A stretch of 64,000 nucleotides of DNA from Thermoclostridium sp036562185 (lineage in GTDB: Bacteria; Bacillota; Clostridia; DSM-8532). Under the pieces are notes generated by a model that was not told where the DNA came from, made no database searches, and worked only from the letters and a program-made list of their open reading frames with translations. The stretch is taken from positions 1 to 64,000 of the forward strand of contig DATCKN010000120.1 of the NCBI GenBank assembly GCA_036562185.1, read 5' to 3'. The position numbers were made by a program, and so were the translations under genes. Of this stretch, positions 51,960 to 60,553 are shown in pieces (within the stretch, counting starts at the first letter, position 1; each line of letters opens with the position of its first letter).

Positions 51960-53651
51960 ATGAAAACGTTGCTTGTGGCGATTAATTCGCAGTTTGTTCA
52001 TACAAATCTTGCAATACTGTATTTAAAAGCAGCATGCTGTGAAATTGGCAATGTTGAAACCGTTGAATTTACAATAAACGAACCGATAAATCGGATATAT
52101 TCATCAATAGTGGCAGAAAAACCTGATGTTGTAGGTTTTTCATGCTATATCTGGAATATTGAGATGGTTATAAAGCTATGTGATGATCTGAAAAAAGCGT
52201 TGCCAAATGTTATTACTGTTGCAGGAGGTCCTGAAGTCAGTTTTGAAAATGGCGGTTTATTGGCGGATAGTAAAAACGTGGACTATATTATTGCAGGTGA
52301 AGGCGAGGATAAATTACCGTATCTTTTAAAAATATTAAAAAGCAATAAAAAGCCAGATGAACAGGAAAAGCAGTGGCTTCAAAGATATTCCGAAGTAAGA
52401 AACCTGGATATCATTCCTTCCCCTTACAGGTTTCTTGAAAAAGGTTCTATGAAAAACAGGATAGCATATATTGAAGCATCAAGAGGCTGCCCCTTCAGGT
52501 GCGCTTACTGCATATCATCGGTAACTAAAAGTGTACGTTACTTTAGCCTGGAAAAAGTTTATGAAGCAATTGACACATTGGCTGAAAGCCGGTCCGGCAT
52601 TATAAAATTTGTAGACAGGACATTCAATTGCAATGAAGAAAGAGCAATAGCCATATGGGAGTATATAAAAAAGTATCATAACCGGGGAATTGTTTTTCAC
52701 TTTGAAATTGATCCCGGCCTTCTGACAGAGAATTTGCTGAAATGTCTTGAGAAAATGCCTGATGGCTTAATCCAGGTTGAGGCAGGAATCCAGTCCATAC
52801 ACGGGAAAACGCTTTCTGCCGTACAAAGACCCGATAGTACAGATAAAGCTCTTACGGGGCTGTCAAGGCTTCTGTCTTTCGGAAATATCCATGTTCATGT
52901 TGATTTGATTGCCGGACTTCCATATGAGAGTTATAACGACTTCAGGCAATCCTTTAACCGGGTGTATTCATTGTTCGCCCATCATTTTCAACTGGGCTTT
53001 TTAAAGCTCTTGAGGGGATCTGAGTTAAAGAGCGAAGCAGAACGCTACGGATATCTTTACAGAAATTACCCGCCTTACGAAATTATATGCAATAACGACA
53101 TTTCACCTGATGAACTTCTAAAACTGAAGGACATTGAAGCATGCATGGAAATCTTTTATAATTCAGGCAGGTTCATGCTGACATTGAAAACCATATATAA
53201 CTTTACAGAAGAACCATTCGCTTTTTACGAAAAGTTGTCTTCATACATGCGGCAGAACGGGTATCTTGACAGGCCAATCAAAGCATTTGACCTTTATCAG
53301 ATTCTGTATGACTATTTAAGGCGGGATTATCCGTTTATCATCCATGATATAACCGAAAGCTTAAGGTTTGACTACCTGAGCTCGATGAAGAATCCATCTG
53401 TTCCGCCGTTTTTGCTGAAAAATCATGACTATGTTTATAAAAAAGAAAGACAGAAAATGATCAGCCGGTATGAAAGCAGGCTGAAAGAAATACTTCCTCG
53501 GCTAAAAAATAAGTCCATTGATGAGATATGGCATCAGATATACATTTCGGAATTTGAGTTTTCAAAGGAAAATGCGGTGCTGGTTTTTGATTTCGGAGAC
53601 ATTTCTCCGGTAACAGGCTTAGCCAGCTCATATCCCCTGAATACCGGCTGA
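51960..53651 (+). CDS. B12-binding domain radical SAM protein (DUF4080 type)
   Basis: The 563-aa protein has an N-terminal cobalamin-binding-like domain (about 1-135; DVVGFSCYIWNIE, VAGGPEVSFENG, YIIAGEGEDKL). A radical SAM domain follows with CPFRCAYC, the CxxxCxxC cluster, near residue 178, and then a helical DUF4080-like C-terminus. Members probably alkylate or rearrange a substrate using SAM and B12; the substrate is unknown. AAAGGAGA precedes the ATG. It appears monocistronic, with a hairpin after it. Confidence 0.85.
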   Translation: MKTLLVAINSQFVHTNLAILYLKAACCEIGNVETVEFTINEPINRIYSSIVAEKPDVVGFSCYIWNIEMVIKLCDDLKKALPNVITVAGGPEVSFENGGLLADSKNVDYIIAGEGEDKLPYLLKILKSNKKPDEQEKQWLQRYSEVRNLDIIPSPYRFLEKGSMKNRIAYIEASRGCPFRCAYCISSVTKSVRYFSLEKVYEAIDTLAESRSGIIKFVDRTFNCNEERAIAIWEYIKKYHNRGIVFHFEIDPGLLTENLLKCLEKMPDGLIQVEAGIQSIHGKTLSAVQRPDSTDKALTGLSRLLSFGNIHVHVDLIAGLPYESYNDFRQSFNRVYSLFAHHFQLGFLKLLRGSELKSEAERYGYLYRNYPPYEIICNNDISPDELLKLKDIEACMEIFYNSGRFMLTLKTIYNFTEEPFAFYEKLSSYMRQNGYLDRPIKAFDLYQILYDYLRRDYPFIIHDITESLRFDYLSSMKNPSVPPFLLKNHDYVYKKERQKMISRYESRLKEILPRLKNKSIDEIWHQIYISEFEFSKENAVLVFDFGDISPVTGLASSYPLNTG

Positions 53652-53678
53652 AAGGATACCGGCCTAAAAAATATTTTC

Positions 53679-53703
53679 ACAGGCCCTGCTTCGGGTGTTT
53701 TGT
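53679..53703 (+). terminator. Possible terminator after the radical SAM gene
   Basis: ACA and CCC (split by a GG bulge) pair with GGGTGT around TGCTTC, followed by TTTTG. It is short but well placed. Confidence 0.45.
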
Positions 53704-54146
53704 GTCATTGATCAAAAAAGCATCTTCTAAGATCCACGCTCCCCATTATATAATTAATCCTGCGTTGAGGTCTCCATATCTCTGGTGACCCAGTCCAACG
53801 CTCTTAATTTACTATACAGCATGGCTTTGAAGAGTGTTACTCTGCGTCTTAAAATCACCCGATTTTTAGTTCATGGATTGAGTCCGTTCATAATATACAA
53901 ACAGCCTTTTCCAGTCCCTGAAAAAATTGATTTAATCCTTTCTGATGTTCTGATGAAATTAAAAACTCTGTGTGGTATAATAGAGAATGATATTTACAAC
54001 TGGTATTCATGATACTATACTGATATAGGAAAATTAAACCATGGATATAAATAGATCGGTATTCAGCATACTTATTTGAATATTTAGCGTATTATATATA
54101 GCAAAGCTTTTCAGCATCTAAAACAAAAGAGATATGGAGATGAAGG
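53704..54146. other. Non-coding region before xpaC
   Basis: A 75-codon frame at 53785-54012 has no ribosome site and no recognisable motif, so I do not call it a gene. The region becomes AT-rich toward 54100. It holds an extended -10 promoter candidate and the ribosome site GGAGATGAAGGATG for the next gene. A decayed gene cannot be excluded. Confidence 0.45.
53973..53981 (+). promoter_or_regulatory. Extended -10 promoter candidate for xpaC-telA
   Basis: TGGTATAAT is a perfect TGnTATAAT. No good -35 hexamer is seen; TGATGA is 19 nt upstream. It would give a leader of about 160 nt. Confidence 0.4.
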
Positions 54147-54821
54147 ATGAAAACATTAAGAATCATATTGTCTTCGATAATTGCATTAACATTTTTTGCA
54201 CTCTTTTTGGAAGGGTTTAACAGTTCAATTCCTGTTGCACTTGGGGCAGGAAGTGTAACTTTTATTGCCGGCATGCTTATGTTTTCACCTGCAAAAAATA
54301 AGGAACAAAAAAAATCACAGGCTAAGCCCGAGCAAAAACAGCCAAAGCAAAAGAAAAAACCCCCTATGCCCGGAGATGATGAGCTTGTCTGCGACGGCAT
54401 TACAAGGGGAGATTTAAAAAGGATTGTCAGCGAAGGGAAAAAACAAGTGGGCAGGATTGAAGAAATTGGCCTGAAAATAATGAACCATAGTGTACGGGTT
54501 GATATTCTTGAAATATGCACAATAGCCACCGACATATTTGATAATTTCCTGAAAGATCCCAAGGATATAAAAGAATCCCGCCGCTTTTTAATATATTATC
54601 TTGATACAACCGAAAGGATTGTTTCCAAATATTACGAATTAAGCAAGATGACATATTTATCCGATGAAGCAAAAAAGACGCTAAAAAACGTAGAAAGTAC
54701 ATTAGTATTAATTAAGGATTCTTTTAGAAGCCACCTTAAAAAACTTACCGAAAATGACGTTCTGGATCTTGAAGCCGAAGTTAAGGTTTTGCAAAACACA
54801 ATAAAAAGAGAGGGAATTTAA
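54147..54821 (+). CDS. XpaC-like 5-bromo-4-chloroindolyl phosphate hydrolysis family protein
   Basis: The 224-aa protein has two N-terminal membrane helices (about 5-22 and 28-48), a Lys/Gln/Pro linker (about 50-76) and a helical XpaC domain (GDLKRIVSEGKKQVGRIEEI, RRFLIYYLDTTERIVSKYYEL). The historical family name comes from a colony phenotype; no phosphatase motif is evident. These proteins are usually encoded with TelA, as here, which suggests a shared membrane or envelope stress role. Confidence 0.82.
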   Translation: MKTLRIILSSIIALTFFALFLEGFNSSIPVALGAGSVTFIAGMLMFSPAKNKEQKKSQAKPEQKQPKQKKKPPMPGDDELVCDGITRGDLKRIVSEGKKQVGRIEEIGLKIMNHSVRVDILEICTIATDIFDNFLKDPKDIKESRRFLIYYLDTTERIVSKYYELSKMTYLSDEAKKTLKNVESTLVLIKDSFRSHLKKLTENDVLDLEAEVKVLQNTIKREGI

Positions 54822-54860
54822 TTCAGGTTAAAAGAACTTTATTCTCAAGGAGGAAAAAAT

Positions 54861-55970
54861 ATGGAAGCAGCTACAAATTCCTTGACCAATACTAAGACCC
54901 AGGTGCAACAGGCATATGATGAAATGAAAATATGGGAATCATTAAGCCCGGAAGAACAGCAGAAAGTTACCGAAATTAAAAACTCTATTGATATTACCGA
55001 TTCACAGGCCATTTTACAATACGGTATTCAGGCTCAAAGCAATATCTCCGGCTTTTCGGATACCGTACTCTCACAGATCCGCACAAAAGACAGCGGACGT
55101 GTTGGTGAAATTCTGAATGAATTGATGGTGAAAGTTAACGAGCTTAATGTAGACAGCCTTGGACAGAATGAAGGGCTTATTGGTAAAATGTTCGGAAGCG
55201 CCAAGTCCAAAGCCAAGAAATTTGTTGGCCAATATGAAAAGTTAAGCGTCCACATCGACAGGATAATTAATGAACTTGAAAAAGCAAGAATGCAGCTTTT
55301 AAAAGATATTACCCTGCTGGACGGGCTATATGATAAAAACATTGAATACTTGCATGAGCTGGATGTATATATTCTTGCAGGTTCGCTGAAACTTTCAGAA
55401 ATTAATGAAAAAATATTGCCTGAATTGAAGAAAAAGGCGGAGGAAAGCAATGATCCGGTAGATGCTCAGAATGTTAAGGACATGTTAAGCCTTGCAAACC
55501 GCCTGGAGAAAAAAATTCACGACCTAAAGCTCAGCAGGATGATTGCAATACAAACCGCACCACAGATTCGCCTTATTCAAAGCAATGATCAGGTACTGGT
55601 TGAAAAAATCCAAAGCTCCATTTTAAATACAATTCCGCTATGGAAGAACCAGTTAATTATTGCTATATCCCTGTTCCGCCAGGAAAAAGCGCTGAAACTT
55701 CAGAACGAAGTTAACCGTACAACTAACGAGCTTTTGCTGAAAAATTCAGAACTGCTGAAAACAAACTCAATTGAAGTAGCAAAAGAATCCGAGAGGGGAA
55801 TTGTTGAAATTGAAACATTGAAGAAAGTAAACAGCGATTTGATTGAGACTATTGAAGAAACCCTGAGGATTCAGAAAGAGGGCAGGGAAAAACGGATGCA
55901 AGCCGAAGTAGAGCTTAAGAACATGGAAAATGAGCTCAAGCAAAAACTGATGGAAGTAAAGGATATATAA
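54861..55970 (+). CDS. telA: Toxic anion resistance protein TelA family
   Basis: The 369-aa helical, soluble protein of the TelA family has VQVLVEKIQSSILNTIPLWKNQLIIAISLFRQEKAL-like core sequence (residues about 250-285) and RTTNELLLKNSELLKTNSIEVAKE. TelA was named for tellurite resistance, but in most Firmicutes its role is unknown and probably concerns the envelope. AAGGAGG precedes the ATG. xpaC is 39 nt upstream and a strong terminator follows. Confidence 0.88.
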   Translation: MEAATNSLTNTKTQVQQAYDEMKIWESLSPEEQQKVTEIKNSIDITDSQAILQYGIQAQSNISGFSDTVLSQIRTKDSGRVGEILNELMVKVNELNVDSLGQNEGLIGKMFGSAKSKAKKFVGQYEKLSVHIDRIINELEKARMQLLKDITLLDGLYDKNIEYLHELDVYILAGSLKLSEINEKILPELKKKAEESNDPVDAQNVKDMLSLANRLEKKIHDLKLSRMIAIQTAPQIRLIQSNDQVLVEKIQSSILNTIPLWKNQLIIAISLFRQEKALKLQNEVNRTTNELLLKNSELLKTNSIEVAKESERGIVEIETLKKVNSDLIETIEETLRIQKEGREKRMQAEVELKNMENELKQKLMEVKDI

Positions 55971-56060
55971 GGTGACAGGGAGGCCGTCAGAAAGGGTTCA
56001 TGCCTGTATGACGGTTTGATGGAGAATGTATTAAATTTTGTGTATAAGAATTACAAAAAC

Positions 56061-56110
56061 AACTCTTTTCTGGCAGGAATTAGTAATAATAAACCAGAAA
56101 GGAGTTTTTT
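56061..56110 (+). terminator. Intrinsic terminator after telA
   Basis: AACTCTTTTCTGG pairs with CCAGAAAGGAGTT (13 pairs, one G-U) around a 20-nt loop and runs into six T residues. The right arm also contains GAAAGGAG, which would serve as ribosome site for the small frame at 56113. Confidence 0.8.
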
Positions 56111-56112
56111 AT

Positions 56113-56157
56113 ATGGCTTTGCCCAAAGACCACAAAAGTGATCCTGAAACAACTTGA
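56113..56157 (+). CDS. Possible 14-codon small reading frame
   Basis: The frame ATG to TGA encodes 14 residues (MALPKDHKSDPETT). A strong GAAAGGAG lies 8 nt upstream, within the telA terminator stem. The stop overlaps the -35 box of the ileS promoter. It may be a chance frame, a regulatory peptide read when telA mRNA passes the terminator, or the remnant of a lost gene. Confidence 0.25.
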   Translation: MALPKDHKSDPETT

Positions 56158-56183
56158 CATTGACTGAAAATGTCATGTATAAT
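56154..56183 (+). promoter_or_regulatory. Sigma-A promoter of the ileS T-box leader
   Basis: TTGACA (56154-56159), an 18-nt spacer and TATAAT (56178-56183) are both perfect. The spacer region contains TGACAT-N9-ATGTCA, an inverted repeat overlapping the -35 box. Transcription would begin about 20 nt before T-box stem I. Confidence 0.85.
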
Positions 56184-56210
56184 ATGGTTCAAACATAGGG
56201 TAAAAAGCAA

Positions 56211-56439
56211 TGACCGGAACGAGTAAGCCGGAAGATCCTTACAGAGAGCAAAGGTTAGGTGAAAGCTTTGCAGGTAATTCCTGTTGAAAATCCTCCGGTA
56301 GCTTCAAGCTGAAACTTTTTCGGAGTAGGCAAGACGGCCGGGGCCGTTATCCCCCTCACAAGTGACAGGCAATATGCCTGTAATTTGGGTGGTACCGCGT
56401 AAGTTCAACCTTTCGTCCCATTGGGATGAAAGGTTTTTT
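56211..56439 (+). promoter_or_regulatory. T-box riboswitch for isoleucine, controlling ileS
   Basis: T-box landmarks are in order. They are the stem I base from about 56213 (CCGGA pairing with TCCGG near 56295), AGAGAG at 56243-56248, an apical hairpin GCAAAG/CTTTGC with GGTGAAAG, and the specifier region GAAAATCCTCC with ATC (Ile) at 56290-56292. The T-box sequence GGGTGGTACCGCG lies at 56388-56400. The UGGU bulge (56390-56393) would pair with ACCA of uncharged tRNA-Ile. The terminator is at 56407-56439. Uncharged tRNA-Ile should favour read-through into ileS. Confidence 0.95.
56407..56439 (+). terminator. Regulated terminator of the ileS T-box
   Basis: AACCTTTCGTCCC pairs with GGGATGAAAGGTT (13 pairs, one G-U) around ATT, followed by TTTT. 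The left arm overlaps the antiterminator region just after the T-box sequence. Confidence 0.92.
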
Positions 56440-56453
56440 GCATTATTGCATTG

Positions 56454-56494
56454 AGCAGGTTCGTATCTTTTCTTAGATCTTCGGCAAACCTGCT
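56454..56494 (+). other. Second hairpin between T-box terminator and ileS
   Basis: AGCAGGTT (56454-56461) pairs with AACCTGCT (56487-56494). TTTAAG follows. It could be a back-up terminator or an mRNA-stabilising 5' hairpin after processing of the leader. Confidence 0.5.
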
Positions 56495-56568
56495 TTAAGT
56501 AAATCAAAAATTTTAGTGTAAGAAATTATTTTAAGCAAAAATTAATTAATATAGATGGAGGAATGAAT

Positions 56569-59328
56569 GTGGATTACGGACAAACATTAAACTTACCGAA
56601 AACCGAATTCCCGATGCGTGGGAACCTGCCTCAGAAAGAACCTGAAATAATAAAAAGCTGGTATGAAAATGACATTTATAAAAAGCGCCTTGAAAGAAAC
56701 GAAGGGCATGAAAAATTCATTCTGCACGATGGCCCTCCCTATGCAAATGGTGATATTCACCTTGGAACAGCGCTGAATAAAATACTGAAAGACATTATTC
56801 TGCGCTATTATGATATGAAAGGTTATTATACACCATATGTACCAGGGTGGGATACTCATGGATTGCCGATAGAAAACAGGGCTATCAATGAACTGGGATT
56901 GAACCGCCATGAAACAGACCCTGTTACATTCAGGAAGGCATGCGAAAGCATCGCAAGAAAATACATCGACTTACAGAGGGAATCATTTAAAAGGCTTGGT
57001 GTTGTCGGAGATTGGGATAATCCGTATATAACACTGATCCCTGAATTTGAAGCAAAACAAATCGAAGTGTTTGGGAAATTGGCCGAACGCGGGTGTATTT
57101 ATAAGGGTTTACGTCCCGTATACTGGTGCCCGTGCTGTGAAACAGCCCTGGCAGAAGCTGAGATTGAGTATATGGAAGACAGAACTCAGTCTATTTATGT
57201 GAAGTTTGCCTTAAAAGACGACAAGGGAAAGCTTAAAGGCATTGTTAACAGCCTTGAAAATACCTATGTAGTTATCTGGACCACCACAACATGGACTCTT
57301 CCCGGCAATGTGGCAATTTCTGTGAATCCGGACTTTGTTTATGCAGTAGTAAAAGCAGGAAATGAAAACTATATCATGGCCAAAGAGCTAACCGAAAACA
57401 CAATGAAGGTTGCCGGAATAGAAAATTACCAGATAATCGGAGAACTTAAAGGCGCTGATATGGAATATATGGTGTGCCGTCACCCGTTTTTGGACAGGGA
57501 TTCCCTGGTTATCACCGGAGACCACGTTACTCTTGATGCCGGTACAGGATGCGTTCATACAGCTCCCGGGCATGGTGTTGAAGACTTTGAAGTGTGCAAA
57601 AAATACGAAGGCCTTGAAGTGGTTGTTCCTGTTGACGGGAAAGGGTATCTGACCGGAGAAGCGGGACAGTTTGCAGGCTTGAAATATGATCAGGCTAATA
57701 AGGAAATTTTCAAACATCTTAAAGAAACAGGAGCCCTGCTTGCCGATCAGGTTATAGAGCACCAGTATCCGCATTGCTGGAGGTGCAAGGATCCTATACT
57801 TTTCCGTGCAACAGAGCAATGGTTTATTTCTGTTGAAAGCTTCAAAGACGATACATTGAAAGCAATCAAGGAAGTAAAATGGATCCCTGAATGGGGCGAA
57901 GAACGCATATCAAAAATGGTGGCCGAACGGAGTGGCTGGTGTATATCCCGCCAGAGATTGTGGGGTGTGCCAATTCCTATTTTCTATTGCAATAAGTGCG
58001 GTAAGGAATTAATTAACAGTGAAACAATTGAGGCGGTAAAAGCCCTGTTTGAAAAAGAAGGCTCGAACGCATGGTTTGAAAAGGATGCTTCTGAAATACT
58101 GCCTTCCCATATAAAATGCTCATGTGGCCATGATACTTTCAGAAAAGAGACCGACATAATGGACGTATGGTTCGACTCGGGTTCGACCCATGCTGCCGTT
58201 CTGGAAACCAACCCTCAGCTTAAGTGGCCTGCTGACATGTATCTTGAAGGAAGCGATCAGCATCGCGGATGGTTCCAGTCATCGCTTTTAACCTCGGTTG
58301 CTACCAAAGGAAGGGCACCATACGAGCAGGTATTAACACATGGATACGTTGTTGACGGCCAGGGAAGAAAAATGTCAAAATCCCTTGGAAACGGAATCGA
58401 CCCGATGGATATAGTTAACCAATACGGAGCTGATATTTTAAGGCTTTGGGTTGCATCTTCGGATTATAAAACCGATATCCGCATCTCGCTCGACATTATA
58501 AAACAATTAACCGAAAGCTACCGAAAAATCCGTAATACCGCAAGATTTATCCTGGGCAATATCTCGGATTTCGATCCTGAAACAATGATGGTGCCTTATG
58601 AAGAAATGGAAGAGATAGACAAGTGGGCATTAATGCGCCTTAACAGTTTAATAAAAAAAGTTGAAGATGCATTTTCACGCTATGAATTCCATAGCTTTAC
58701 CCATAATGTTCACAATTTCTGCGTCACAGATATGAGCAATTTCTACCTAGATGTGCTTAAAGACAGGCTTTATGTTTCAAAGCCCGATGACAAAAAACGC
58801 AGATCAGGCCAGACAGCAATGTATATTGTGCTGGATTCGCTGGTAAGACTGCTTGCACCTGTGCTGGCATTCACAAGCGAGGAAATTTGGAAGTATGTTC
58901 CGCACAGGAAAGATGATAATCCTGAAAGCATCCAGCTGAACAGCTGGCCAAAAATAAATGCCAGGTATGATAATCCTGAACTTGAGCAAAAATGGAATCG
59001 GCTGATTGAAATAAGGAATGATGTATTAAAGGCATTGGAAAATGCCAGAAATGAAAAAGTTATCGGCGCATCCCTTGAAGCTGAAATCAGGCTGAAAGCA
59101 TCTGGCAGCGATTACGATTTCCTTACGGAAAACAAGGATATCCTGTCTATGATATTCATAGTTTCGAATGTTGTTGTTGATAAGGATTCTGATGCAGGCA
59201 ACATCGAAATTACCGTAGCAAGGGCGCAGGGAGGAAAATGCGAACGCTGCTGGGTATACAGTCCTTCCGTCGGAGAAAATCATACTCATCCTACTCTTTG
59301 CAGCCGATGCGTAGAAGTGCTGGGATAG
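56569..59328 (+). CDS. ileS: Isoleucyl-tRNA synthetase
   Basis: The 919-aa class I synthetase charges tRNA-Ile and edits valine. HIGH appears as DIHLGTA (His-Leu-Gly; about residue 66), and KMSKS is intact in GRKMSKSLGNGIDP near 605. Editing-domain stretches include VIWTTTTWTLPGN and HTAPGHG. A C-terminal zinc finger is CERCWVYSPS to CSRCVEVLG. GGAGG at 56557-56561 is too close to ATG 56563 and best fits GTG 56569, which gives the family-typical MDYGQTLNLPKTEFPMRGNLP start. Expression is controlled by the upstream T-box. Confidence 0.97.
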   Translation: MDYGQTLNLPKTEFPMRGNLPQKEPEIIKSWYENDIYKKRLERNEGHEKFILHDGPPYANGDIHLGTALNKILKDIILRYYDMKGYYTPYVPGWDTHGLPIENRAINELGLNRHETDPVTFRKACESIARKYIDLQRESFKRLGVVGDWDNPYITLIPEFEAKQIEVFGKLAERGCIYKGLRPVYWCPCCETALAEAEIEYMEDRTQSIYVKFALKDDKGKLKGIVNSLENTYVVIWTTTTWTLPGNVAISVNPDFVYAVVKAGNENYIMAKELTENTMKVAGIENYQIIGELKGADMEYMVCRHPFLDRDSLVITGDHVTLDAGTGCVHTAPGHGVEDFEVCKKYEGLEVVVPVDGKGYLTGEAGQFAGLKYDQANKEIFKHLKETGALLADQVIEHQYPHCWRCKDPILFRATEQWFISVESFKDDTLKAIKEVKWIPEWGEERISKMVAERSGWCISRQRLWGVPIPIFYCNKCGKELINSETIEAVKALFEKEGSNAWFEKDASEILPSHIKCSCGHDTFRKETDIMDVWFDSGSTHAAVLETNPQLKWPADMYLEGSDQHRGWFQSSLLTSVATKGRAPYEQVLTHGYVVDGQGRKMSKSLGNGIDPMDIVNQYGADILRLWVASSDYKTDIRISLDIIKQLTESYRKIRNTARFILGNISDFDPETMMVPYEEMEEIDKWALMRLNSLIKKVEDAFSRYEFHSFTHNVHNFCVTDMSNFYLDVLKDRLYVSKPDDKKRRSGQTAMYIVLDSLVRLLAPVLAFTSEEIWKYVPHRKDDNPESIQLNSWPKINARYDNPELEQKWNRLIEIRNDVLKALENARNEKVIGASLEAEIRLKASGSDYDFLTENKDILSMIFIVSNVVVDKDSDAGNIEITVARAQGGKCERCWVYSPSVGENHTHPTLCSRCVEVLG

Positions 59329-59340
59329 CAGAAATAATAA

Positions 59341-59370
59341 GGCCAGGGTTAAGGCAACCCTGGCCATTCT
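59341..59370 (+). terminator. Hairpin terminator after ileS
   Basis: GGCCAGGGTT-AAGGC-AACCCTGGCC is a perfect 10-bp GC-rich stem, 12 nt after the ileS stop. The tail ATTCT is short of T, so termination may be partial. Confidence 0.65.
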
Positions 59371-59415
59371 GGCTGACAGGGCATTTCCTGCCAAGATTTA
59401 AAAGGAGTGTGCAGC

Positions 59416-60462
59416 ATGAATACCGAAACATTGGTAAAACAGCTATGTGATATAAATGCACCCGTAGGAAACGAGAACTTAGCGGCAGAAAAGATAAAAT
59501 CCTTTTTCGGGCCATTATGCGATAAAGCCTATATTGATCGGTTTTTTAACGTAATAGGGTATAAAAAAGGTACTTCATCAGACCCGCGAAAAATTATCAT
59601 AACAGCGCATTATGACCAGATAGGAATGATTGTTTCAGGGTATGAAAAGGGTGGTTTTTTAAGGATTTCCAACCTTGGCGGTGTGGATACAAAAGCACTG
59701 CTGGCAAGCGAGGTAATTGTGCATGGCCGTGAAGAAGTCTATGGTGTTATAGGTGCAAAGCCGCCCCATCTTTTAAAGGAAAGTGAAATAACCAAAAATG
59801 TCAAAATAGACGAGTTGTTTATTGATACGGGATTCCCGGATGATGTTCTGAAACAAAAAGTATCAATAGGCGATCCTGTATCAATTTTTTCACCGGTGAT
59901 TTCAATGAAAAATGGCTGTGTTGCCGGGAAAAGCCTTGATAACCGGGCCGGTGTGGCGGCATTGGTATTAATTCTCAAAGAGCTTCAGAATGTGAAGCAT
60001 CCACATGACATATATGTTGTGGCAACAGTTCAGGAAGAGACAGATCTTCTTGGTGCATTAACTTCTTCATATGCACTGGAGCCTGATTTGGCTGTGGTTA
60101 TTGATGTATGCCACGGTGATATGCCCGAAGCCGACAGAGCCCAATGTTTTCCGCTGAACAAGGGAATTCCGGTTGCAATAGGTCCGGCTTTTCATAGTGA
60201 ATATACCAACGCTTTGTTTGAAGTTGCAAAAAAGGAAAGAATTGCAACACAGCGTTGCATTGAACCCGGAAATCCCGGAACAGAAGCATGGGCGATTCAG
60301 GTATCCCGTTTGGGTGTTCCCACTGTTGAAGCATCAATACCATTAAGGTATATGCATACAGCGGCAGAACTTGTGTCATTGCAGGATATAGAAAATGCAG
60401 CCGTTCTTGTTGCCAGGTATGTATCGGGAGATATTTTTAAAACAACCGAAGAAACTGATTAG
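59416..60462 (+). CDS. M42 family metallo-aminopeptidase, paralogue 1
   Basis: The 348-aa TET-type peptidase has His and Asp in TAHYDQIG, Asp in KSLDNRAG, the Glu pair in VQEETDLLGA, Asp in VIDVCHGD and His in RYMHTAAE. These would bind two metal ions inside a large hollow particle that trims peptides in the cytoplasm. ATG 59416 lies 8 nt after AAGGAG; the GTG at 59407 overlaps the site. It is the most divergent of three tandem M42 genes. Confidence 0.88.
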   Translation: MNTETLVKQLCDINAPVGNENLAAEKIKSFFGPLCDKAYIDRFFNVIGYKKGTSSDPRKIIITAHYDQIGMIVSGYEKGGFLRISNLGGVDTKALLASEVIVHGREEVYGVIGAKPPHLLKESEITKNVKIDELFIDTGFPDDVLKQKVSIGDPVSIFSPVISMKNGCVAGKSLDNRAGVAALVLILKELQNVKHPHDIYVVATVQEETDLLGALTSSYALEPDLAVVIDVCHGDMPEADRAQCFPLNKGIPVAIGPAFHSEYTNALFEVAKKERIATQRCIEPGNPGTEAWAIQVSRLGVPTVEASIPLRYMHTAAELVSLQDIENAAVLVARYVSGDIFKTTEETD

Positions 60463-60553
60463 CAATAACCACTGTTTCAACTTACACTTCAATAATGGGC
60501 TTGTTTTATAACCCTTAAGCACGGGTTCAAGCTGTTGGAAGGAGCATTTGGAT

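Noticed and set aside
53785..54012. 75-codon + strand frame between the radical SAM gene and xpaC
   Set aside because: No ribosome binding site, no motif, and composition unlike neighbouring genes. It reads more like intergenic sequence, though a decayed gene cannot be excluded.
60510..60527. AACCC/GGGTT hairpin before the second M42 gene
   Set aside because: Short 5-bp stem without T-run or start-site overlap; likely chance.
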